Assembly: GCF_001039275.2 (NCBI RefSeq)
Contig: NZ_CP030117.1
Span: forward strand, 986,001 to 1,050,000
Origin: Brevibacillus brevis
Lineage (GTDB): Bacteria > Bacillota > Bacilli > Brevibacillales > Brevibacillaceae
DNA: 64,000 nt
Direction of reading: 5' to 3'
The first letter of the stretch is position 1, and each line of letters begins with the position of its first letter. Position numbers and translations under genes: made by a program. Shown piece after piece: positions 34,055 through 42,792 of the stretch. Below the pieces are notes generated by a model, which saw only the letters and a list, made by a program, of their open reading frames with translations, made no database searches and was not told the DNA's origin.

Positions 34055-35490
34055 GAGGACCATCGAGATTCTTAAAGCTCCCGATCAAATGGAAGCTGAC
34101 ACTCTGGTCGTCACTTCTGCTTTTTCTCGTATTCATTGGCTATAATAGCTTCCAATATTTTTTTGTAGAGAAGTGGATGTTTAATAAAGAGCAGCAGGTT
34201 GTGCAACAAACGATGCGAGAGTTCCTCAACTACGCACTGGAAAAAGAGCAATCTTTTGAGGGAAAGGACATCGCAGAGCTGCGCAGCTTCCTTGAGAAAA
34301 TCAATCAACGAAACCAGATGATTCGCATTCTGGACGAAGAGGGTAATCCGATTGTCGTTGTCTCGGAAAATTTTCAAGATATCACACTGCCACCGCTTCC
34401 GCCTGTTCAGTCGATTCGCACCCAGACCCAAGAGGTGCGTGGTGACCTGTTGATCATGAGCAGTCCGCTTACGATCTTTCAATTTAATGGGACCGTCATG
34501 ATTCTGAAGAATATGAAAGAGTTTGAGCAGTTGAGTGGTGCGCTTTTTCAGGTCATGGCAATTGGGTGCTTGACCGCTGTGATCATAAGCGGTCTGGGTG
34601 GTAGATTGCTTGCGCGTCAGTTGCTTAAGCCCCTGCAATCGATGAATGAAACGATGAGCAACGTCCGGCAAAAAGGGTTCCATGAACGTGTACAGTTTCA
34701 CGATAATCAGGATGAGATCGCGACCTTGATGAAAATGTTCAATAAAATGATGGATCAGGTGGAGCGTTCCTTTTTGCAGCAGAGACAATTTGTCGAAGAT
34801 GCCTCGCATGAGCTACGGACGCCGATCGCGATTATCGAAGGGCATCTGGGAATGCTACGGCGATGGGGAAAAAATGATCCAGCTGTTTTGGAGGAGTCCT
34901 TGCAGACTTCGATTCAAGAGCTCGCCAGACTAAAAGGACTGGTGCAGGAGCTGCTCGCTTTGACGAGAGCGGAGCATGTGGAGATCGAAGAGGATGTCGC
35001 GCTCCATGATCCGGATCGGGCTGTCTGTCACATGATCAAGAAATTCGCCATGATTCAGCCGACATTTACGATCGACCAAGAACTTGGGCCTTTGGCTGGA
35101 GAAATCCTTGCCATATCAGAAGAACACCTGGAGCAAGTGCTTCTGATCCTTTTGGATAATGCGGTCAAGTATTCGGGGGAGAGCAGGAGAATCTGCGTGA
35201 GGGCCATGGTGCAAGAAAATGTAGCCTGTATGGAAATCTTAGATGAAGGAATCGGTATACCCGAGCAGGATTTGCCATATGTCTTGGACCGATTGTATCG
35301 GGTAGACAAAGCAAGAAACAGCGGAGAGAGCGGGTATGGGCTCGGCCTTGCCATCGCCAAACGATTGCTTGCACGTTACAACGGAAGCATAACGATCCAG
35401 AGTGTGGAGCAGGAAGGGACGACTGTGACTGTTTTTGTACCGCTTCGTTCAGCGAATTTCAACCGATCCGCATCTCAAATAAAAAATTGA
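34051..35490 (+). CDS. Two-component sensor histidine kinase
   Basis: A 479-residue kinase. TM1 about 16-36 (LTLWSSLLLFLVFIGYNSF), extracytoplasmic region of about 130 residues, TM2 about 165-187 (ALFQVMAIGCLTAVIISGLGG), HAMP (LLKPLQSMNETMSNV), HisKA H253 in VEDASHELRTPIAIIEGH, HATPase_c with ILLDNAVKYSG, DEGIGIPEQDLPYVLDRLYRVDKAR and GYGLGLAIAKRL. Resembles YkoH. ATG 34051 overlaps the regulator. Its sensor domain has many glutamates and aspartates, so metal sensing is conceivable, but this is inference. Confidence 0.9.
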   Translation: MRGPSRFLKLPIKWKLTLWSSLLLFLVFIGYNSFQYFFVEKWMFNKEQQVVQQTMREFLNYALEKEQSFEGKDIAELRSFLEKINQRNQMIRILDEEGNPIVVVSENFQDITLPPLPPVQSIRTQTQEVRGDLLIMSSPLTIFQFNGTVMILKNMKEFEQLSGALFQVMAIGCLTAVIISGLGGRLLARQLLKPLQSMNETMSNVRQKGFHERVQFHDNQDEIATLMKMFNKMMDQVERSFLQQRQFVEDASHELRTPIAIIEGHLGMLRRWGKNDPAVLEESLQTSIQELARLKGLVQELLALTRAEHVEIEEDVALHDPDRAVCHMIKKFAMIQPTFTIDQELGPLAGEILAISEEHLEQVLLILLDNAVKYSGESRRICVRAMVQENVACMEILDEGIGIPEQDLPYVLDRLYRVDKARNSGESGYGLGLAIAKRLLARYNGSITIQSVEQEGTTVTVFVPLRSANFNRSASQIKN

Positions 35491-35544
35491 GGATGTTTTT
35501 TTATTTTCACAGCATTTTCTCATTTTTGTTCGTTACAATAAGCC

Positions 35545-35574
35545 TTGTCAATTGGCAATGATATTCATTATCAA
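35545..35574 (+). promoter_or_regulatory. Fur box over the iron-transporter promoter
   Basis: GGCAATGATATTCATTATC (35554-35572) matches the 19-base Fur consensus GATAATGATAATCATTATC at 16 positions. It lies just after a -35 candidate TTGTCA (35545-35550) and covers the -10 candidate, so Fur binding would block transcription when iron is plentiful. Confidence 0.8.
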
Positions 35575-35604
35575 TAATCACTGCGATAGAGAGGGAGAAT
35601 CAAA

Positions 35605-36693
35605 ATGAGAAACAAATCGATGCTGGCGGTCATGCTGAGTACGATGCTGACATTGCCTTTCCTTGCTGCATGCGGAAACGGCGCGAATACTGCCCAGCCG
35701 CAAACAGAAGCGCCAAAGGCACAAGAGCCGGCTGCCACAGAGCAAGTCGTGAACGTATTTACAGCGCGCCATTACGATATTGATAGCAAACTGTTCGCAG
35801 AATTCACGAAGCAAACAGGCATCAAGGTAAACGAAGTGAAGGGTACAGCAGAAGAGCTGGTTGAGCGCTTGAAGCGTGAAGGAGAGAGCTCCGAAGCGGA
35901 TTTGTTCATCACGGTTGACGGTGGTGTTCTGAACTATGCGAAACAAAATGACGTGCTGCAACCGATTCAATCTGCTGAAGTAGAGAAAAACGTACCGAAA
36001 GAACTGCGTGATCCTGACAACCAATGGATCGGTATGGCTACCCGTGCGCGTGTGATCGTCTATGCGAAGGATCGCGTGAAGCCAGAGCAGTTGTCTACGT
36101 ATGAAGATTTGGCTACAGATAAATGGAAAGGCAAAGTATTGGTACGCTCTTCTTCCAACCTGTACAACCAGTCACTCGTTGCTTCTTTTATTGAGCTGAA
36201 TGGCGAGCAGGCTGCATTGGATTGGGCAAAGGGTCTGGTAAACAATTTCGCGCGCAAGCCTGAAGGTGGAGACCGTGATCAGGCAAAAGCTGTTGTTGCC
36301 AAAGTCGGTGACGTAGCGATCATGAACACCTACTATGTTGGACAAATGCTGAACTCTAAAGATGCAGAGGAAGTAAAAGTTGCGCAAAACATCGGTGTCT
36401 TCTTCCCGAACCAAGAAACGACAGGCACACACCTGAACATCAGCGGTATTGGTTTGACCAAGCACGCGAAAAACAAGGACAATGCCGTGAAATTGATTGA
36501 GTTCGTCACAGGGAAAGAGGCTCAAACGATGCTGACAAACGGAAGCTACGAGTTCCCTGTCAATGCAGAGGCTGACAAGCCAGCTCTTTTGAAAGAGTGG
36601 GGAGAATTCAAAACGCAAAAGCTCGACTTTGCTAAGCTCGGCGAGTATAACAAAAAAGCGGTAGAACTGCTGAATCAAGCAGGTTGGAAATAA
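35605..36693 (+). CDS. Ferric-iron ABC transporter substrate-binding lipoprotein (FutA/FbpA type)
   Basis: A 362-residue lipoprotein: signal peptide MLSTMLTLPFLAAC with lipidated C23 and a short linker. The family start VNVFTARHYDIDSKLFAEFTKQTGIKV is diagnostic; the hinge and iron site include ARVIVYAKDRVKPEQL, AIMNTYYVGQMLN with the adjacent tyrosines that bind Fe(III), and GTHLNISGIGLTKHAKN. First gene of a three-gene operon under a Fur box. ATG 35605 follows GAGAGGGAGAATC. Confidence 0.93.
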   Translation: MRNKSMLAVMLSTMLTLPFLAACGNGANTAQPQTEAPKAQEPAATEQVVNVFTARHYDIDSKLFAEFTKQTGIKVNEVKGTAEELVERLKREGESSEADLFITVDGGVLNYAKQNDVLQPIQSAEVEKNVPKELRDPDNQWIGMATRARVIVYAKDRVKPEQLSTYEDLATDKWKGKVLVRSSSNLYNQSLVASFIELNGEQAALDWAKGLVNNFARKPEGGDRDQAKAVVAKVGDVAIMNTYYVGQMLNSKDAEEVKVAQNIGVFFPNQETTGTHLNISGIGLTKHAKNKDNAVKLIEFVTGKEAQTMLTNGSYEFPVNAEADKPALLKEWGEFKTQKLDFAKLGEYNKKAVELLNQAGWK

Positions 36694-36695
36694 GC

Positions 36696-38351
36696 ATGAC
36701 GGGAGCACTTTTGCGTAGAAGCCTGAGACGAAAACTGAACGGGTGGGTAACGCTGAGCGTGATAGGGGCCTTTTTGGCCCTTCTCCCGTCTCTTTATATT
36801 TTTTTCGGACTCTTTCAAAAACAGAATGAAAACTGGCAGCATATCCAAGAGTACATGCTGCTGGATTACGCGCTGCAATCGTTATGGCTCGTGCTCGGTA
36901 CCGGAGCCTGTACGATCATCGTAGGTGTGACCTTGGCCTGGCTGGTCGCTGCCTACGATTTTCCATTACGTCGCTTTTTTTCATTTGCTTTCGTGCTACC
37001 GTTGGCGATTCCTCCGTATATCGCAGCATACACGTACGGCTCCATGCTCAGCTATACGGGGAGCATCCAGACGTTTTTTCGCGATACATTCGGATTGACG
37101 CTCGATCAACGCTACTTTGACATTATGTCGATGAAGGGCGCTATTTTTATATTCACCCTGTTTTTGTTCCCGTACGTCTATTTGATTACGAAAACCTTTC
37201 TTGAAAAACAGAGTGCTGTGTTCATTGAAAATGCCAGATTGCTCGGAAAAAACCAAGCGCATATCTTTTTTCGCATCGTTCTGCCTATGTCGCAGGCAGC
37301 CATCGTCGGTGGCGCGAGTCTGGTGGCATTTGAAGTGCTCAATGATTTTGGCGTGACGAAGCATTTTGGGATTCAGTCTTTTACAGCGGCGATTTTCAAG
37401 ACGTGGTTTGGCATGTATGACGTAGATTCGGCCATTCGTTTGTCCGCCTGGCTCATGACGTTGATTATCGGGATCTTTATCGTCGAACGACTCGTGCGTA
37501 AAAGGAAAAAATACAGCTCTCCTACGAACAGGAGCACGCCGCTCACACGCAGAAAATTGCGTGGAATGCCGATGTACGCTGCCGTAATCTTCGGATTGGT
37601 TATTGTTTCGTTTTCGTTTGTAATCCCTGTTGGGCAGTTGGTTGTCTGGGCGACGTGGACGTATGGGGAAGTGTTGAACGAGACTTTCTGGAAGCTCTTG
37701 AACAATACGCTGTTCATCTCCTGTATCTCCATCACCATCTTGATGTTGCTCGCAGTAATCGTAGCGAATGTCATCCGATTCTCCCGAGGCTCGATATTCG
37801 CTGTGGCGCTGACTCGCTTGATTTCCATGGGCTATTCCATTCCGGGGGCAGTCTTGTCCATCGGTGTAATGGCGGTGATGATGTCCGTAGATAAAGAGCT
37901 GAGTTCCTTTTATAGCTGGCTGGGCTTAGGGGCAAACAAGCTGGTACTCAGCATGTCCTTGTTCATGTTGACGTTTGCCTATATCATCCGCTTTCTTGCA
38001 GTCGGATTCAATGCAGTTGAAGCGGGGTTTGAGAAGACGGGAAACCGTTATTCAGAAGCGGCACGTATGCTCGGGATGAGCATGACACGAACCTTTTTCA
38101 AGGTGGATTTGCCATTAATCAAAGGGGCTGTGCTCACTGGTTTTATCCTGGTGTTCATGGAAATCGTGAAGGAATTGCCGCTTACCTTGCTCCTTCGTCC
38201 CTATAACTTCGAGACGCTGGCAACGAAGGCGTATCAATATGCGAGCGATGAACAAATTCATCAGGCCGCGATTCCTTCGCTCTGTATCATTGCAGTGGGG
38301 ATCGTCTCCGTTATTTTCTATCACTGGTTAGGAGAGAGACAGGCAAAATGA
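36696..38351 (+). CDS. Ferric-iron ABC transporter permease (fused two-module FbpB type)
   Basis: A 551-residue permease with about twelve spans, made of two BPD_transp modules. The EAA-like coupling loops are ENARLLGKNQAHIFFRIVLPM (first half) and EAARMLGMSMTRTFFKVDLP (second half), the cytoplasmic sites for the ATPase. PLAIPPYIAAYTYGSML and the motif IPGAVLSIGVMAVM are typical for FbpB. ATG 36696 lies one to two bases after the binding-protein stop. It overlaps the ATPase gene by four bases. Imports Fe(III) from the lipoprotein. Confidence 0.93.
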   Translation: MTGALLRRSLRRKLNGWVTLSVIGAFLALLPSLYIFFGLFQKQNENWQHIQEYMLLDYALQSLWLVLGTGACTIIVGVTLAWLVAAYDFPLRRFFSFAFVLPLAIPPYIAAYTYGSMLSYTGSIQTFFRDTFGLTLDQRYFDIMSMKGAIFIFTLFLFPYVYLITKTFLEKQSAVFIENARLLGKNQAHIFFRIVLPMSQAAIVGGASLVAFEVLNDFGVTKHFGIQSFTAAIFKTWFGMYDVDSAIRLSAWLMTLIIGIFIVERLVRKRKKYSSPTNRSTPLTRRKLRGMPMYAAVIFGLVIVSFSFVIPVGQLVVWATWTYGEVLNETFWKLLNNTLFISCISITILMLLAVIVANVIRFSRGSIFAVALTRLISMGYSIPGAVLSIGVMAVMMSVDKELSSFYSWLGLGANKLVLSMSLFMLTFAYIIRFLAVGFNAVEAGFEKTGNRYSEAARMLGMSMTRTFFKVDLPLIKGAVLTGFILVFMEIVKELPLTLLLRPYNFETLATKAYQYASDEQIHQAAIPSLCIIAVGIVSVIFYHWLGERQAK

Positions 38352-38989
38352 CTTTTTTTGAAGTGAAAAACCTGACGTTTGGTTATGCAAGCGGGAACGG
38401 CAGCGTCATCCGGGATTTTTCCTTGCAGATGGAGCAGGGGGAAGTTGTCGGGCTGCTGGGGAATAGCGGCTGTGGAAAAAGTACATTGCTTCGCTTGATA
38501 GCCGGACTGGAGTCCCCGAAGAGCGGTCGCATCCAGATTGATGGAAAAGTGTTGGTCGATCAGGGGCAGTTTGTGGAGCCCGAGCAACGCGGGATCGGCA
38601 TGATTTTTCAGGACTATGCGCTGTTTCCGCATTTGACTGTCGAGCAAAACATCTTGTTCGGCCTGCATCGATTGTCCAAAGCAGAGCGTCTGATTCGTTT
38701 GAAAGAGATGTTGGCACTCGTACAGCTCGAAGGCTACGGCAAGCGATATCCACATGAGCTGAGCGGGGGACAGCAGCAGCGTGTCGCATTTGCGCGTGCA
38801 CTGGCACCTAGACCGGCTATCTTGTTGATGGATGAGCCATTCAGTAATCTGGATGCTGAGCTGAAAACGAAAATACGCGATGACTTGAAGCGAATGCTGC
38901 GAGCTGCCAAGATGACTTCGATCCTGGTCACGCATGACAAAGCAGATGCGGAAACGATTTGTGATCGCATCATTCGCATGACTCGTTAA
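38348..38989 (+). CDS. Ferric-iron ABC transporter ATP-binding protein
   Basis: A 213-residue ATPase: Walker A GNSGCGKST, Q-loop FQDYALF, signature LSGGQQQRVAFARALA, Walker B ILLMDEPFSNLD, H-loop VTHD. Unlike FbpC and most MalK-type proteins, it ends right after the helical/H-loop region and lacks the C-terminal TOBE regulatory domain, so the length is short (usual 340-350). ATG 38348 overlaps the permease stop. It completes the operon binding protein, permease, ATPase. Confidence 0.93.
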   Translation: MTFFEVKNLTFGYASGNGSVIRDFSLQMEQGEVVGLLGNSGCGKSTLLRLIAGLESPKSGRIQIDGKVLVDQGQFVEPEQRGIGMIFQDYALFPHLTVEQNILFGLHRLSKAERLIRLKEMLALVQLEGYGKRYPHELSGGQQQRVAFARALAPRPAILLMDEPFSNLDAELKTKIRDDLKRMLRAAKMTSILVTHDKADAETICDRIIRMTR

Positions 38990-39125
38990 GGGCAAATTGT
39001 AGCTATCAGCCTCCAAAGTGCATAGTCGTACCGTGCGTTGTTGTATAATGTGCATACGACAAATTTTGCAGTGTACGGTCTGCTGTTCTTTTGATCTGCA
39101 CCGTTCAAATAGAGGAGGATGGAAC

Positions 39126-39851
39126 ATGAAAATTGAAATTTGGTCTGATTTTGCCTGCCCGTTTTGCTATATCGGAAAGCGCCGTCTGGAAGGAGCGCTG
39201 TCTCAATTTCCGCATAAGGATCAAGTAGAGGTCGTATATCGCAGCTTCCAGCTCGACCCGCAGATGGAACGCGATACCGATATGGACATGCATGAAGTAC
39301 TGGCAGCCAAGTACAGCATTCCGCTCGAACAGGCCAAGGGGATGAATGACCAAGTAACCCAAATGGCAAAAGGTGTTGGTCTCGACTATCATTTTGACAC
39401 GATGATTCCGACCAATACATTCGATGCGCATCGCTTGACGCACTTTGCTCATGCGCATGGAAAAATGAGGGAAATGAAGGAGCGCTTGCTGAAGGCGTAC
39501 TTTACCGAATCACTCCATCTCGGTGACCACGAGGTTCTGGCACAGCTTGCTTCTGAGGTGGGCTTGGACAAGGAAGCGACGCTCGCCATGCTGGCAGGAG
39601 ACGAATACAAAGAACAAGTACAAGAGGACAAACAAAGAGGCAACGATTTGGGTGTCACGGGTGTACCGTTCTTTGTCATCAATAACAAATATGCAGTCTC
39701 TGGTGCGCAGCCAGGAGAAGTCTTTTTAGGCGCATTGAACCAGGTATGGGAAGAAGAAAGCGCAGCTCCTGCTCTGAAATTCGTGCAGAACGACGAGAAA
39801 AAAGACGAGCAATCCGGCGACAATTGCGTGGATGGCTCCTGCAAAATATAA
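39126..39851 (+). CDS. DsbA-family oxidoreductase, FrnE-like
   Basis: A 241-residue thioredoxin-fold protein with an inserted helical domain. Active site CPFC (C11-C14) in SDFACPFCYIGKRRLEGAL; the cis-proline loop is GVTGVPFFVINNKYAVSGAQ. No signal peptide, so it is cytoplasmic, as are FrnE-type (2-hydroxychromene isomerase-like) members, which help oxidative-stress tolerance. The last residues NCVDGSCKI add a second cysteine pair, as in other FrnE proteins. ATG 39126 follows GAGGAGGATGGAAC. Confidence 0.9.
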   Translation: MKIEIWSDFACPFCYIGKRRLEGALSQFPHKDQVEVVYRSFQLDPQMERDTDMDMHEVLAAKYSIPLEQAKGMNDQVTQMAKGVGLDYHFDTMIPTNTFDAHRLTHFAHAHGKMREMKERLLKAYFTESLHLGDHEVLAQLASEVGLDKEATLAMLAGDEYKEQVQEDKQRGNDLGVTGVPFFVINNKYAVSGAQPGEVFLGALNQVWEEESAAPALKFVQNDEKKDEQSGDNCVDGSCKI

Positions 39852-39901
39852 GCGACACAAAACTAATAATTGTTGGTGATACCCCTTACCAGTAAAATCT
39901 T

Positions 39902-39943
39902 AAAAGCCGATCCTCCTGAAATAAAGGGGAATCGGCTTTTCTC
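39902..39943 (+). terminator. Terminator after the FrnE-like gene
   Basis: AAAAGCCGAT / ATCGGCTTTT with further pairing of the inner bases, in front of the convergent small gene; can act in both directions. Confidence 0.8.
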
Positions 39944-39961
39944 ATGAACGATCGCCTGAAA

Positions 39962-40294
39962 TCACTGAATAACGAGATTAGTTCCTAACACTGTGAACTG
40001 TTTACCAATAGAAGAAGCAAATTGGGATGAAGCAGCGCTAACGCTTCCAATTTGCTTGCCAGAGCTGAAGTCATGACTTCCTTGGAGAGTAATATTCTCG
40101 AGACCAAAAAAGAAAAGTGTCAATGTGAGCATTGCCGTATTCTGGGCTTCAGTTCCCTGATGCACGGTGCGCTTCGTACTCGCGTAATTGGCTACATGGT
40201 TATTTCCATCAAACACTTTACCACCTTCATATTGCCATACACCAGCAGAGTCATCCACATTCGTCAGACTGAGTCGATTTAATGTCAGGTTCAA
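39962..40294 (-). CDS. Small beta-rich protein, TTG start, function unknown
   Basis: A 110-residue protein starting at TTG 40294, which has an excellent ribosome-binding site (AGGAGGTAACAAAC, eight bases). No signal peptide. The end ITLQGSHDFSSGKQIGSVSAASSQFASSIGKQF resembles dirigent/allene-oxide-cyclase-like barrels in which a GxxxGxxxAASxxFxxxxG strand pattern recurs; the N-terminus is NLTLNRLSLTNVDDSAGVWQYEGG. This is a weak guess. It stands alone between two terminator regions with a 400-base gene-free stretch upstream. Confidence 0.55.
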   Translation of the reverse strand: MNLTLNRLSLTNVDDSAGVWQYEGGKVFDGNNHVANYASTKRTVHQGTEAQNTAMLTLTLFFFGLENITLQGSHDFSSGKQIGSVSAASSQFASSIGKQFTVLGTNLVIQ

Positions 40295-40709
40295 GTTTGT
40301 TACCTCCTGTAGTAGCCTTGTGCCTTGTTTCTACTGGTCATCATATGCCCTGGGTGCCCAAAGTTGTCGGCCTAACACGCCTATTTCCATTTGATTCATG
40401 ATGTGGAATTATGTGGATTATCATAATATCCCTTTCAGGTCGAACCATCGGCTCCATTTCTTTGATGGGCCCTAACAACTCGTTACCGTCTATTTTCGGT
40501 GATTATTCAAGCATATTGGTGACATCTGGTTTCGTTTATTGCTCAAATACAGGCCGCATACAGCCGATTCCTTTTTGGGAAGTCGTTTTTTTATGGGAAA
40601 ATTTTCTTCCCCACTGAAACAAAAAGGGAACTCATTCGAATAATGGACAGAGCGAAAAACGGCTGGGGCCCCAGCCCACTATCCAAAAAGAGTGAGGAAT
40701 GGACGAACC
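40295..40709. other. Gene-free stretch (415 bases)
   Basis: No ORF with a credible ribosome-binding site was found. Contents: the start region of the TTG gene (minus), presumably divergent promoters, and at 40661-40676 a perfect 16-base palindrome, GGCTGGGGCCCCAGCC, flanked by less perfect outer arms (GGACAG / CTATCC), about 35 bases before the YcdB-type gene. Confidence 0.5.
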
Positions 40710-42236
40710 ATGAAAAAATGGGCGAAAAGTATATTTGTACTCATGACAGCGAGTCTGGCTGTAACGGCACCCATCAGTGCTATGGCGGCAACAGAATCGA
40801 GCGTATCGATTCAGGCTGAGAGCAAAGGCGATAGTGTAATCGATGAGAAGCTGATCAAGAAAATCGAAAAGTCTGTAGAGAGACTCGTTCAAGTTGTGCC
40901 TTATCTAAAGGACTATCCGATCACCGAATTTGAGATGAACGCAGAGACATCCCGGGTTGAAGTCAAAAAGTATCAAACGAAGGAAAAGAAAGCTCCTTAT
41001 GTTCGAATACACGTTGACCAAAACACAGGTGAAGTCAAATTCTTCAGCCATATCACAGGCAAAGGAGGTTTCTCTTCCACCTATCCCCTAGAAGATGCGA
41101 AGAAAAGGGCAACGGAGTTCATGAAGCAATGGTATGGCGAGGACATGGCGGACTATCAGTTGGACGAGGAGGCCTCCAAGCGGAATTCTTCGATTTTGTT
41201 TCGCAAAATGGTAAATGGGATTCCGTTCCGCAATGATACACTGAATTTCGCCATCAATAGCGACGGGCAAATTCAGCATCTGGCAAGAGGCGACGGGTAT
41301 GCAGAGCCAGTTGAAATGGAACGGGACCTTAGAAAAATTCAATTCGCTGATCCAAAAAAGGTGCATGCAAAAGAAAAGGTAGAAGCGATGTTTGCTTCTG
41401 CGATGAAGCCCTACTACGGACAGAGTGCGGATGGGCAAAGCTACAGGTTCTTGTACACTCCTTCTCTCGAGGAAATCAATGCGAGCATGGGAGCCGAACT
41501 GCCGGCCAAACCGAACAACAAAATCATCCAGTTCCAACCAAAAGCAAAGCAAATAATGATCAAGTCGAAAGAAGAGGCAGCGGCTTTCTTGGCAGCTAAG
41601 ACAGGATACAACCCCACAAAAGGACGCGCAACTTTTCAGGAAGCGAGCGACCCGAAAACTGGAGTCAGCAATTATTTGTGGACGACGGAGGACGAGTTCA
41701 TCGCCAATATCTTCTTCGAAACCAAGACAGGAAAGGTCACGAATTATCAAGTATTGGACACAAAGCGGAAAAGTGAGGCAGACAAAAAGCTGAGCGAAGA
41801 GCAGGCGCTAAAGGCTGCTGTGGAAGCCATGTCTGAGTTCCTTCCTCTCACCGATAAAGAAATGGTCGTCACCGCCAATCGATATGAACCCGATCAAAAT
41901 TTGTACAACTTTGACTTTACCATGCTTCATGAAGGGTATCCGGTAGATGGTATGCTTAGACAGGCACACATAGATGCAGCCACGGGAAAAGCGACTTTAC
42001 TAGATTGGAGAATCGCTCAAACGATCAAGCTGCCGGACATCAAGAATGCCATGACACAAGAGGAAACAGCCAAGAAATTTCTCGAAAAATATCCAATGAA
42101 GCTGTATTACTCCTTGGATGAGGAAAATAAAAACGTAGCCGAGCTCGTTTATATTTCGCCACTCGTTCCTAAAGAAGAAATCGATGCTCTGACCGGTGAG
42201 TTCTACACTTATGGAGAAGGAGAAGCAACCGAATAA
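40710..42236 (+). CDS. Secreted YcdB/YcdC-domain protein
   Basis: A 508-residue exported protein. Signal peptide KWAKSIFVLMTASLAVTAPISAMA, cleaved near residue 27. It then has PepSY-like repeats of the YcdB/YcdC type: YVRIHVDQNTGEVKFFSHI, GGIPFRNDTLNFAINSDGQIQHLARG, ANIFFETKTGKVTNYQVLD and FTMLHEGYPVDGMLRQAHIDAATGKATLLDW. These domains are thought to inhibit or guide proteases or to sense the wall; the function is unproven. It is followed by an ECF sigma factor and its anti-sigma gene in one operon; the anti-sigma protein has the same kind of domain. Confidence 0.82.
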   Translation: MKKWAKSIFVLMTASLAVTAPISAMAATESSVSIQAESKGDSVIDEKLIKKIEKSVERLVQVVPYLKDYPITEFEMNAETSRVEVKKYQTKEKKAPYVRIHVDQNTGEVKFFSHITGKGGFSSTYPLEDAKKRATEFMKQWYGEDMADYQLDEEASKRNSSILFRKMVNGIPFRNDTLNFAINSDGQIQHLARGDGYAEPVEMERDLRKIQFADPKKVHAKEKVEAMFASAMKPYYGQSADGQSYRFLYTPSLEEINASMGAELPAKPNNKIIQFQPKAKQIMIKSKEEAAAFLAAKTGYNPTKGRATFQEASDPKTGVSNYLWTTEDEFIANIFFETKTGKVTNYQVLDTKRKSEADKKLSEEQALKAAVEAMSEFLPLTDKEMVVTANRYEPDQNLYNFDFTMLHEGYPVDGMLRQAHIDAATGKATLLDWRIAQTIKLPDIKNAMTQEETAKKFLEKYPMKLYYSLDEENKNVAELVYISPLVPKEEIDALTGEFYTYGEGEATE

Positions 42237-42252
42237 GAAAGGGGGGAGTCAC

Positions 42253-42792
42253 TTGTCAGGCGATTTGGCGGAACGAATCGGGGTAATTTACGAGGCTCAC
42301 TATGATGACATCTACTATTTCTTGCTCTACTTTACGGGCAGACAAGAAGATGCAGAAGACATGGTGCAGGAAGTATTTACACGACTATTAAAAATACTGC
42401 CGAGGTATGACGGTCGGGTCGCAATGAAGACATGGCTTTTTTCCATCGCCAAGCATGTCGCGATTGATCATTACCGCAAGCAAAAGTGGCAGCGTTTGTT
42501 CTCAGACAACTGGTTGGCCCTCATGAAGTCTACGGAGGGCCTTCCAGAAGAGGAGCTGGAGACAAAAGAAGAGGTGCATAGTATTCAACGGGCTTTGCAA
42601 AAGCTGAAGCCCGATCAGCGTATCATAGTAATTTTGCGATACATAAAAGAGTACAGCGTAAAGGAAACGGCCGAGATTTTGGCGATTCCAGAAACAAAAG
42701 TGAGAGTGGACTGTCACAGGGGACTAAAGGCGTTGCAGAAGATACTCGGCAACGCTTGCGAGGAGAGGATTGCCAATGAGTTTGCCAGATGA
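42253..42792 (+). CDS. ECF-type RNA polymerase sigma factor
   Basis: A 179-residue sigma-70 factor with region 2 (YEAHYDDIYYFLLYFTGRQEDAEDMVQEVFTRLLK, then MKTWLFSIAKHVAIDHYRKQKW for -10 melting) and region 4 (LKPDQRIIVILRYIKEYSVKETAEILAIPETKVRVDCHRGLKALQ). Length and domain order are those of group 4 sigma factors. The start is probably TTG 42253 after GGGGGGAG; a longer frame overlaps the end of the previous gene but has no good site. Its stop overlaps the anti-sigma start. Released by the next gene's protein. Confidence 0.88.
   Translation: MSGDLAERIGVIYEAHYDDIYYFLLYFTGRQEDAEDMVQEVFTRLLKILPRYDGRVAMKTWLFSIAKHVAIDHYRKQKWQRLFSDNWLALMKSTEGLPEEELETKEEVHSIQRALQKLKPDQRIIVILRYIKEYSVKETAEILAIPETKVRVDCHRGLKALQKILGNACEERIANEFAR

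Noticed and set aside
34111..34809. 232-residue minus-strand ORF
   Set aside because: Antisense to the kinase at 34051; high His/Leu/Gln composition typical of shadow frames.
38321..39127. 268-residue minus-strand ORF
   Set aside because: Antisense to the iron ATPase and the start of the DsbA gene; no family signature, no ribosome-binding site.
40411..40617. 68-residue plus-strand ORF
   Set aside because: No ribosome-binding site and no recognisable domain in a gene-free stretch.
41088..41750. 220-residue minus-strand ORF
   Set aside because: Antisense to the YcdB-type gene and made of Phe/Leu/Arg-rich shadow sequence.
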